Assembly (NCBI RefSeq): GCF_035083965.1
Contig: NC_089727.1
Coordinates: 15,204,769 to 15,268,768, forward strand
Length of the DNA: 64,000 nt
Direction of reading: 5' to 3'
Source: Branchiostoma lanceolatum
Lineage: Eukaryota; Chordata; Leptocardii; Amphioxiformes; Branchiostomatidae
Part shown: positions 56,101 to 64,000 of the stretch, one piece after another
Layout: every line of letters starts with the position of its first letter
How positions within the stretch are numbered: position 1 is the first letter of the stretch
The notes under the pieces: model-generated
What the model was told of the DNA's origin: nothing
Seen by the model: the letters and a program-made list of their open reading frames with translations, nothing else
Database searches by the model: none
Made by a program: the position numbers and the translations under genes

Positions 56101-57529
56101 TATATATAACACTCTAAACCACCATAAGCCATTATATATGATTATTGTTCAAGACCACTGTGGGCTTTTGGTTTGTCTTCACTTGAAAGTTCATCTGTGT
56201 TGGTAGAAGTCATTCTGAATGGAGTTTAACTGTAGATGCCAACACAAAAATTTGACTTACCCAAATTTTCGACTGATCAGCTCCAGTCTTTGTCAAGGAG
56301 TGGTTTGTCTGACGTTTTTTTTCTGTTGTATACAGGAGGAATTACGCCATGTTGCCATTTTCCCGTGCAAGCTGCGTATCCTGCCAAACTGTGTCTTTAA
56401 CTCCAGGGACCCCATAGTTGTAGGTGTGAACGTTGAAGCCGGTGTCGTCAGACAGGGTAGCCTCATCTGTGTCAAGAAAGATGACAAGGTAAGATTATAA
56501 TTTATAGAATCTCTGTCATAGTACATTTGTGACTGACACAGTCTACACATGCTAATTTGTGACTGACACAGTCTACAAATGGTAGAAAAAAAATAGTTTC
56601 ACAATCTTATACAGTTCATAATAATATGTTTCCTACTAGGGGTGCGCACATTCTTACCAATTTGTCTATTAATTCATGATTCCACTGTCACGCATGTGCC
56701 AATTGTTGTTTTCTTTTGTGCAAGCTGGAGGGCTCTTTCAAATCTGATTTTACCCTTTGTGGTGACTTAAGCTTGCAACTGACATTTCATTTAAGAAAAA
56801 CATTGTTGTAAAGACAAAGGCACAACTAACTTTCAAATTGTTTGTACAGGTTCTTGACCTGGGTGTGGTTACAAGTCTAGAGGTGAACCACAAACAGGTA
56901 GACATGGCCAGGAAAGGCTCCGAAGTCTGTGTCAAAATAGAGAACCCTCCTGGAGATACACCCAAATTGTTCGGCCGACACTTCGACGAAACAGATGTTC
57001 TCCTTAGCAAGGTAAGTCTAATGAGGCTAGTTGATGGAATACGAGGCATTTCCATGTAGTTAGTTTATATGTTTATGTGTAGGCTTTATCACGTACAAGT
57101 ACAGACTGTACTGTACTTTAGACCTCGTTCATACCAGGCTTTGTAAATCTGGATTCATGCAGGTACAGGATTGATCCTGATTCGGCGGATCCAGCTTACC
57201 CCACTCCGAGCCAGATTTTGACTGTTAATACCAGAATTTGCAAAACGGTATCTATCCCCATGCATGGGTGAATTCAGACTTACAAAGCCTGGTATGAACA
57301 GGGTCTTAGTCATTTCTTTAGGGCATTTAGAAAAACTGCCAAGAGACACCTATGCATTCCACTATTCAAATAATGCATTATCTTCTCTTGTGGCTCACCT
57401 TTCATTTCTCTCCACTTACAGATAAGTAGAGAAGGCATCGATGCCATCAAGGATTGGTTCCGAGAGGACATGACCAAGACAGACTGGCAGCTCATGATAG
57501 AGCTGAAGAAAATATTCCAGATCATGTAG
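44190..57529 (+). CDS. EIF5B: Translation initiation factor eIF5B
   Basis: Twenty-five coding exons begin at 44190, 45525, 45983, 46392, 46931, 47158, 47531, 47833, 48158, 48712, 48923, 49335, 51139, 51625, 51940, 52343, 52778, 53544, 54221, 54724, 55253, 55656, 56336, 56850 and 57422. All phases agree and give about 1129 aa (human is 1220). Residues 1 to about 520 are Lys/Glu-rich and low-complexity, starting MGKKKGKK. The GTPase domain follows, with G1 GHVDTGKT (about 546-553), switch [12 protein letters not shown]3 DTPGHE (about 610-615), G4 NKID split by intron 15, and SAHSGDGM. The carboxy half holds domains II-IV, with [51 protein letters not shown] and FGRHFDETD, ending in KKIFQIM. eIF5B is the cytosolic GTPase that joins the 60S subunit at start codons. 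The least certain junctions are exon 2 (TG|GTAATT) and exon 9 (AATG|GTGGGG); reading through either meets a stop. Confidence 0.97.
44790..44990 (+). mobile_element. LINE ORF2 carboxy-end remnant in eIF5B intron 1
   Basis: The plus strand reads [20 protein letters not shown], then F.ARLEA, which is the conserved end of many CR1/L2/Jockey-type ORF2 proteins (R.WN.LP..VV.A.....F...L). A C-run and a short tail with GTAGATGTAGATC follow. Only the last part of a 5'-truncated copy remains. Confidence 0.65.
45250..45415 (+). mobile_element. Second LINE ORF2 end remnant in eIF5B intron 1
   Basis: The plus strand reads [20 protein letters not shown] followed by a degraded F..RL segment, the same ORF2-end pattern as at 44.8 kb but from a different copy. 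It is short and diverged. Confidence 0.5.
48452..48665 (+). mobile_element. tRNA-derived SINE in eIF5B intron 9
   Basis: The tRNA-like head has a box A-like TGGCGTAACGG (about 48467) and box B-like GGTTTCGAATCCC (about 48507), about 30 bases apart. A non-tRNA body follows (CTTGTGCCCTTGGGAAAAAG, ACTTTCCTCACTCCACCC) and the element ends A-rich. The body resembles 3' parts shared by deuterostome SINEs and LINEs. The copy lies about 90 bases after exon 9. Confidence 0.7.
49640..51065 (+). mobile_element. Penelope-like retroelement with GIY-YIG endonuclease, in eIF5B intron 12
   Basis: The reverse-transcriptase part starts near ISPSVGSN and has motif [13 protein letters not shown], motif [17 protein letters not shown], motif C FVDDTF, and the Penelope-typical [26 protein letters not shown] nuclease part begins [16 protein letters not shown] and continues with RLQEHK. 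The element is 5'-truncated and its frame appears broken about once. Its 3' end has a hairpin (TCTCTTGTCACGTGA with its mirror, about 50942-50987) and a GACGAAGAGACAG tail. It is in the same orientation as eIF5B and lies between the exons for the P-loop and switch I. The long surviving frame suggests a fairly young insertion. Confidence 0.92.
53265..53415 (-). mobile_element. LINE ORF2 carboxy-end remnant in eIF5B intron 17
   Basis: The minus strand reads [15 protein letters not shown] followed by LQAFK, the standard end of CR1/L2-type ORF2. It is in the opposite orientation to eIF5B. Only the last 50 or so codons are visible. Confidence 0.6.
53731..53810. repeat. Dispersed repeat shared with viperin intron 2
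   Basis: GTCACTGACGAAAGACAG, CTGAAACGTCTGAC and ATCCAGTTGCTTGAGTAA match the right half of the hairpin at 12233-12369 in the same order. It is a half copy of that repeat in eIF5B intron 18. Confidence 0.65.
54870..55095 (+). repeat. SINE- or LINE-tail-like repeat in eIF5B intron 20
   Basis: A degraded box B-like GGTACAAATCCTGGGA is followed by GGCTGCACCCGTCTTTTGGA and AGGGACGTAAAATGGG, a motif recurrent in 3' parts of deuterostome SINEs/LINEs. Ends are not defined. Confidence 0.45.
55450..55680 (+). repeat. Tandem duplication of an intron-exon junction before eIF5B exon 22
   Basis: Two units of about 115 bases. The first (to about 55573) includes TTGTGCGAATCTTTGATAG, a T-run, CTCAG, and ATATGCAGCGATCCTAGCA. 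The second, with matching blocks from about 55600, contains the true acceptor at 55655 and ATATGCAGTGATCCTGGCG, the start of exon 22. The upstream unit is thus a decayed decoy of the acceptor and first exon bases. Confidence 0.85.
57121..57305. mobile_element. PIF/Harbinger-like MITE in the last eIF5B intron
   Basis: A 185-bp inverted repeat. GACCTCGTTCATACCAGGCT at the left mirrors AGCCTGGTATGAACAGGGTC at the right. TTA flanks both sides (57118-57120 and 57306-57308), the 3-bp target duplication expected of PIF/Harbinger elements. No coding capacity. Confidence 0.82.
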
Positions 57530-59647
57530 CTTGCCTTGTCGCCCCTCGTCTGCTGCTCAGGATGGTACAGCACAGTCACAGGGTGCACCGTGCCATGCAC
57601 ACATCCTTGTCATCTAGGCACCACTCAACTTTGTTTTATCCTCTTCAAGGTGAAAGGGCAGAGAATTACGCATATTTGTCACACAGACAGCTAATTGTTG
57701 TGTGTATACAGAGATGCAAGAGTTTCTTCCACTTTAACCTTCTCCCTTCTGCCTAACTCTGTAACCAATAGTGGGTGGGTGCCAAACGGTTACTTCAGTG
57801 TGCTAGAGGTTAAAACAAAGGAAAAAGATTGGCTAGAGTGAGATTTGAACAGGGGGACATTATGGCCACATTAGCAACTGTATCTCCACACCATTGTGTA
57901 CACCTTTCAACAGAACTACATGTCCAGTACAGTATTCATGTTGTGAACATTAAGTTCCAATTGCATTGTAGTATACCAAAAGATCTGCTACTTTATTGAC
58001 AGCATTAAGTGTATTTGCCACTTACATTTATTTCACATTTCCCTTGTGTTAGTCTGTGATAGAAAGAGGATTGGATTGATATCATTTGCTACATGCCAGT
58101 ATAATGGAAACCTTCTCAATGCTTGCAAACTTTGAGGAGGAACTTTTCCCCTTGCTGTTTCACAAAAGATCTGAAGCTTTGATGTTTTACAGCGTCAATC
58201 AACAACCTTGGTGTGGACCAAAAGTCTCAACTGAAAGTCATGATGTAGGGTGTTTATAAAGGCAGGCATCATTGTCAATATCTCACAGTAATTAGGGAAA
58301 GTTATGAACATTATACTGTCCTGGGAAGCACAGGTCATTAAAGCTGCACTACATGTGTATGAAAAAAAAAAATCAAAATTGCTAACTTTTGTGACATCAT
58401 TCTTTTTGCAGTTTGATGATTGTTGACATTCTAAGTCAAAATAAGAAGTTTTCTGCCATTTCTATTGATGGAAGGTTGTAGCTATTTTCCTTCATTTATA
58501 AGTATACATGTCCTTTTCTTTCTCAGGCAATTTCATTCCAAGGTGCTCAGAATATGCCTGGTATTGCCTTTAGATTTTCTACTGTCATTTCAAACATCCA
58601 ACAAGCCTTGCTGCACTGCAGTGAAAGAAATGAATGGATGTCATAGCTGAAAAGAGTAGCTAGTGCTAGGACTTTATGGGAGGATTGTAATTGGTTGTCT
58701 GGCAAGTTAAAGCCAGTGAAATCTATTGTCAATGGCTTCTCTGACAACCACAAATCCTTGGTGTATTTTCAAACGTGTGGTTAGCTTTCCTATTGTCTAT
58801 TGAAGAATGGGCTTTGCAGTAATTTTTGTCCTTTCTTGAATAGGAGAAAAAAGGTTCCATTGTAGTTAGTGCAGCCTTCAAAGTGCCAATGGTTGTGTGT
58901 GGACGCTGTTTCCATTAAAAAGAAGATAGTTAAGAAGAATGCTATTATCTAGAATCTCTCATTTTGGCGGCTTGTACCTTTGCTTTGCTGTAAGGTTGAA
59001 AAAAGGCAATTCTCTGTCATTGGTAAAATCCTCTTACAAACCTTCACTGTAAGACTTAGTGTACAGTGCTTGTGGATATGCCTCCAAAGAGAGTCATATC
59101 TCTTTGTGACTGGAATGCCATGGGTCAGACCTCTATCAGTGTACATGTATCCCATTATGAACAAGCTTGTACCTGAAGCTACATTACTGCTGAGTAAGAA
59201 GCTTACAGTGTTAATGGATGTAATCTTTAATCTCTGCTGCAAAAGGGCTGCCATGTTGCTGGTTTGGGGGCTATAAAGATATCAATTTTGCTACATCATT
59301 TGTAATGAAATTTTGACACAAACCCATTCAACACAAATCTTTCCCGTCCAAATCTTTATTCAACAAGTTTTGGGGATGTTTCTTTGCTAATGGCTCCACA
59401 AAACCGATCATGAAATTACATGTACGTAATAAAAACATGTGAAGGTGAAGGTACTAAGTACATGTACCGTTCTGCTGGACATACTGGATGATTCACTTCA
59501 CTACACTTGTTTAGTGTCTATGGTACATTTTAGTTACAACCGTTTCAAATGGCTGACCAAACAACATGTAAAAACATGTGAATAGCCATGCTGCGCTGCT
59601 GTATAGCTTTGTCTGGTCACCTGTATGCTTTATGAATTACAGGAAAC

Positions 59648-59653
59648 AATAAA
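59648..59653 (+). terminator. Poly(A) signal candidate of eIF5B
   Basis: AATAAA about 2.1 kb after the stop codon. The interval 57530-59650 has no other gene, so it is read as a long 3' UTR. Earlier, weaker signals may also be used. Confidence 0.5.
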
Positions 59654-59679
59654 CACAGAAAAAGCTTTAAAAGACTTTC

Positions 59680-62640
59680 TTTCTCTCGTAATATTCTTGC
59701 AGCAGATGGTAGATAATACAAATATCAACCTTTGTTTATATCTCTCTCAGTTTATGAAATGAGGAACAGAAAGTCCAGACAAAACTAGTTAACTATGATG
59801 AATTAAAAAGTCATGGGAGAGTTATGAAGGATTCGAATTCTCTCGTAATCTTTGAGACCAACTTATGAACTAGAGCATGACCGTAAGATTGAAATGTGAG
59901 AACTAGAAACCACAAGGTGGGGGGGGGGGCATATAGATTTTGCAAGGCAACTCTAATGCGACGAACCCTATGTTAGCAAAAATTGTTACTCTTACGGTAC
60001 ATACCCACAGTTTCTCTCCCCACCATATATATTTTGATAACCCCTGGGGTTTTACTGAAATGTGTACGTTTAAAAGTGGGTTAGGTATGCCCCCACATTC
60101 ATTATATTTCTTATCTAAAAACTGATATAATAAAGGGTGTTCGATGGTTCCTCCTACTTCCTTGAAATGAGAAGGTTGAACCAGCCGCTTCACAGGTGTT
60201 ACCTGCGACCTGGTCAAAGGGACGTGCTGTAGCCTGGTCTTGTACGGGACCATTCCACACACACGCACTCACATATATATTTGAGCTATATGCTGCATCA
60301 TATTTGTATAGCTTAGTCCCGCCGTCTTCCTTCCTGTAGCCTTTCCTGTTTACCTCCCGTCGATGTGGGTTCTGCAATAGAGTCTGGAAGATAACTCTGT
60401 CTTTTGTAGGCTGACTCCCTTGAGGCACTGTCTCTGTACAACCTGTCTCGTCACCCATACAAACGCTAGTCTCACGCGAACATGTCTCAATTGCCATCCA
60501 CACTACTACATCCACACTGCGGTGCTTACATAGTCTCTTACGTTCAGAAATGTTGATATAGACTTTTTGATCGTAATGACTGATCTTGCGTGATATACTG
60601 TAATCAGGAGAGCTTGTCAGATCGATTTGAAGAAACGCAAGTTATGTTAATGATTCTAACAAGACTAGGTTGTTCGTATGTTTATATGTTTGTTTATAAA
60701 GCTTAGGACATTTCATCCACACAGCGGGGCCAACATAGAAACTTGGTCTCTATCGTTCAGAAATGTTGATATAGACTTTTTTATCGTATACATAATGCAT
60801 GATCTTGCGTGATATACTGTTATCAGGAGAGATTGTTAGTTCCATTCGACGAAACGCAAGTTATGTTAATGATTCTAACAAGCTTATAGATATGTTTATA
60901 TGTTTGTTTATAAAGCCTAGGACCTTAGGCTAAAATAATGGTAGATAAGTTACTATCTGTAGGACCTCCTCAATATCATAATGGAATCGCCCAGGCGCGT
61001 AATCGTCGGCATTTCATCCTAATTTTGACACGCAACAGATTTTGGTGATCCCATCTAAGTAGCGTGGGGCTTTACCCGTCCAACGTTTATAATGTCAAGA
61101 CGCCTACATAGGCTTTGATTTGTTCTTCTTTGTACCAACACATACGTCATTTTCAAGAAGGACAACTTTGAGTATTCTCCAAGATATTCGTGACGGGCGT
61201 TGGTCCATGACGAGCCATTACCAGCTTTCTAAAGCAATTACAGAAAACCAACTAAATTATACCCTTTTTAGTAACCACCTCATTAATTCACCTTTAGAAA
61301 ACTAGAAAGCTTATCCATTCTCGAAAAAAAAAGACATTCTTTAAAGGTTGAAGTCATTTCTGTAATTGAATATTTAGATCAGATTGTGATAAGATGATGC
61401 TTGATACTATACATATCAAAGTTCTCTTTGTGTGAAGTTTCTTCATGTACTTAGTATCTTTGGAAAACACCTTAATGTAAGGTAGTTTGCAGGTGTCCTA
61501 TTGTGTACGAGTGACTGGGAGGCGACATGCGTGGGTAAGCTCGCCTTAATTGCTGAGAGGACGTAGAAGGGGTCTTCTTATGTACGATAACATCATCACC
61601 ACAAGGCGTGTACAACAGTCTGGTATATCCCCTTTCCAATTGTGATTATACATACTGATAACAGAGGCTCCATAACAATGTCTAAATCGTTGCATTGTAC
61701 CAAGAGAAACTGTCGAGCTGGATTTCTAAAAGGCATGTCCTGTTCAGAGACAAAATCATATATTAAAGCAGCCTTTGATACAAAAATGATAAACGACAGA
61801 TGCTTTTAGCTCTTAATCGCTACTATATCATAGGCTCTATAGCAGTTACTAATGGCAAAAAAGTTATCCAGATGACAAATTCACAAGTACATTGTGTACT
61901 GTACTTATATTCCACCTATCCCGCCTTTCATGTGATTATCCACTGTCAATTAGTGTCCGATCTCTCGTCGGACACAGCTCTGCACAAATGAATTGAATCG
62001 GTTGTGACGTTACAAATGGTTTAAACATAAAACATGGTGCCTCAAACAAGTGGCATCCATCAGTTCAGCCACCAAGGGCCCTCGCTTTGTAGCTACAAAC
62101 GCCAAAGGAAAACAAACAGTGCACACTTTCGGGACGTCGCGTTTCTGGTAATAGCCGACCCGTATGTAAACTAACACAGTTTACAGACAGACGACAGCCC
62201 GCCCTGTTTCTACGGCGGTGCATCCAGATTTGGCGCGCGGCTCAACCGCAAAGCCGCCGTCGCACGCACCCTGTACTTTATACAGACACGGCGATTTTAC
62301 CTCAGACAATAGATACAACTTTCTATGGACAAAGACTTACCATTCACACAAAACGCACAGTACAACTCAACTATTTGTTTTCCTTTCAACATTCTTATCC
62401 AAAGTAGTCGCGTATATTTCTAGGATGCCTTTTGTCCAAGACAGTGTGGTAAATATTTACAAAGACCTCCATTTGTTGACAAGATGTTACAAGTTTTGTT
62501 GGGGGAAATACAACCCTGTCATACAGCCGTACCATCTCAAAGGAAACCGCATTTATACCAAAATGTCGTACAAGGCCACAACAAACATGGGGTCATCCAT
62601 ATGGTGCGATAGATCATAACATAAACCTGTTATGTAAACA
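59680..62640. other. Spacer downstream of eIF5B
   Basis: No protein is recognised on either strand. It contains a G-run near 59920-59930, a two-copy direct repeat near 60505-60920, and otherwise AT-rich sequence. Open frames here do not match a family I know and lack a convincing exon chain. Confidence 0.4.
60505..60920. repeat. Two-copy direct repeat, about 208 bp per unit
   Basis: Blocks TTCAGAAATGTTGATATAGA, GATCTTGCGTGATATACTGT, CGCAAGTTATGTTAATGATT and ATGTTTATATGTTTGTTTAT occur twice in the same order about 205-210 bases apart, with scattered differences. It is an older tandem duplication. Confidence 0.88.
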
Positions 62641-62659
62641 AAGTTCATCTTGGTCTTAC

Positions 62660-63451
62660 ATCCAATATGTAGTCATCTTCTACCTCAACATGTTCTCGGG
62701 ACACCCAGTCTACTGACCCAGGCTTCTGTGGGTTCATACGTTCTGGTGAGGGCGCTGAACCAGCTATGGGCGTTTTCGTCTTCTTTAACTCTTGCATTAT
62801 CTTCCTTTCAGCGGCTGGAATCTTCGACAGAGTCTCTGTCATGAGCCACAAGAAAGCGTTCGTGCTCTCCTCAGCGACCTGTATCCTTCTCTCGAATTCG
62901 TCCATCTTCTGTGACGTTTCCTCTCGTTTTTCGGTCTCTTCTCGAGCTAAGGCCTCGACGCGGCGGTTTAGATCACTAACTTTCCCCAAGTCACCTTGCA
63001 AAACCCCCACGCGATCCTCCAGAAACTTGATGAAGTTTCCTTGCCCGGTAAGAACTCGGTGCAATTGCAGGGTTTCTTCTGAAAACGCTTCTAGTCTTTT
63101 CTCGTAGTATGCCCGATAGGTCTCTTGCTGATGTGCGTGGTCCTCTAGTTGAAACATGAGGGCTGTCACGTTACCGAGTTGTCCCGCGAAACTGTTACAC
63201 CGCATTCTTTCTCCGATCTGGACCTTCTGTAGCAAACCCACATCTTTCCGTAGCTCCACCAGTTCGTCTGACCGTACCGAACACGTTTTGCTCTCGGCGC
63301 GGGTGTTGAGATGCTCCGAAGGACTGTACGGGAGAACAAGGCTACATTCGCAGGTCCTCTTGTGTCGACGATCGGTCTTAACCGTCCACGCCGAGGACTT
63401 CGCGATGATAAGAACAGCGACAGTTGTTAATATGATCACTTGCCTTTCCAT
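62660..63451 (-). CDS. Secreted coiled-coil protein, olfactomedin/noelin-like amino-terminal part
   Basis: An open frame of about 264 codons starts at ATG 63451 with a signal peptide (MERQVIILTTVAVLIIAKSS). A CECSLVLP motif follows, then a further Cys (TCSVRS) before a long heptad-rich, Glu/Arg/Leu-rich region (about residues 60-215) predicted to form coiled coils. The order (signal peptide, C.C..V..P, one more Cys, coiled coil) resembles noelin-type olfactomedin proteins, which oligomerise through this part. The frame could end at a stop at 62645. The sequence GAT|GTAAGA at 62660 is a strong donor, so this is more likely exon 1 of a longer gene. I could not find an olfactomedin domain downstream in the window. 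Family assignment is tentative. Confidence 0.55.
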
Positions 63452-64000
63452 GCTGCCTATCAGCGCGACGATGTATTGAGAAGTGAGCAGTCAAAGACGA
63501 AACCGCCGATATACCAACAGTCGATGCAGTCCTAGGTAAAACATTAACTTAGAAACGTACTGCCTTCTCAAAGAACTGGATCACGAGGGTACATCAGTAA
63601 GAGGCCCAAACGCTCTGTGACTAATAGTCGACCCTTGCCAGGTGTAAGGTCACAAATCGCCTAGGGTCAGCTCCAGCCCGCGGTTTACAGAGACCACACC
63701 TCGCCTCAAATAGAGAATGATTGGCAGGTAGCTCGGACGAGACTTTTGTGCTGACAATCCCACGGAATCCTGGGTATTTTACGCTTTTAGACTTCAACTG
63801 CCACAAGGCCCTTGAAACTGTTCTGATGTTGCATCAGAATTCTTCTCTGAAAAGGAACACTGTTTCTGCGAATGTAGTTTTCGGTATCTCAGTTCTGTTA
63901 CTGGAAACTGTCATTAGACAAGTGGAGGTTGACATTTTTATCGAAACTTTTGGTGCTCAGCCCAGATTCGGGCGTCTCGTGTTTAGTTTTACTGCATAAC
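63452..64000. other. Right-edge sequence upstream of the coiled-coil gene
   Basis: It should contain the promoter and 5' UTR of the minus-strand gene. A plus-strand frame from 63721 to the window edge is open but unrecognised, and I do not call it. Confidence 0.35.

Noticed and set aside
60111-60515. 134-aa minus-strand open frame in the eIF5B downstream spacer
   Set aside because: No known domain, no supporting splice pattern, and it overlaps the edge of a direct repeat.
62218-62619. 133-aa plus-strand open frame
   Set aside because: No recognisable family or signal sequence; it lies just downstream of a minus-strand gene.

Overview
The window looks like genomic DNA from a cephalochordate (amphioxus, Branchiostoma-like). 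The coding exons are short, with canonical GT-AG introns. The proteins resemble vertebrate orthologues. The introns and spacers are dense in short palindromic MITEs, CR1/L2-type LINE ends, a Penelope-like element and a tRNA-derived SINE. The assignment is inferred from these features, not from a database search. I rebuilt all gene models by hand from splice sites and reading phase.

Layout: (1) 1-2.85 kb has no gene I can support. (2) 2.95-8.0 kb, minus strand: a PAQR-family seven-transmembrane protein, most like PAQR3, in 8 coding exons. (3) 9.9-14.6 kb, minus strand: viperin (RSAD2) in 7 coding exons. (4) 15.4-19.9 kb, plus strand: mitochondrial UMP-CMP kinase 2 (CMPK2) in 5 coding exons. 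Viperin and CMPK2 are head to head and share an approximately 0.8-kb promoter that holds a perfect interferon-stimulated response element (ISRE). (5) 20.6-43.5 kb, minus strand: five TMEM144-like membrane transporter genes in tandem, each with 10 coding exons. Two of them lie in a nearly perfect 8,645-bp tandem duplication. Its endpoints fall inside exon 8 of two different paralogues, so the third gene is a natural chimera. The fifth gene has a palindromic element inserted in exon 3. (6) 44.2-57.5 kb, plus strand: translation factor eIF5B in 25 coding exons with an approximately 2.1-kb 3' UTR. Its introns carry a Penelope-like retroelement, a SINE, three LINE 3' ends, a MITE and a duplicated splice-acceptor segment. 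(7) 59.7-62.6 kb is a repeat-bearing spacer. (8) 62.66-63.45 kb, minus strand: the first or only coding exon of a secreted coiled-coil protein resembling the amino-terminal part of olfactomedin/noelin proteins.

How the genes may work together: viperin converts CTP to the chain terminator ddhCTP, and CMPK2 feeds the CTP pool. In vertebrates these two genes are also divergent neighbours and interferon-induced. Finding the pair head to head here around an ISRE suggests an antiviral nucleotide module with shared IRF-type control that predates vertebrates. The TMEM144-like cluster shows birth, fusion and possible loss of paralogues by unequal crossing-over and transposon insertion.
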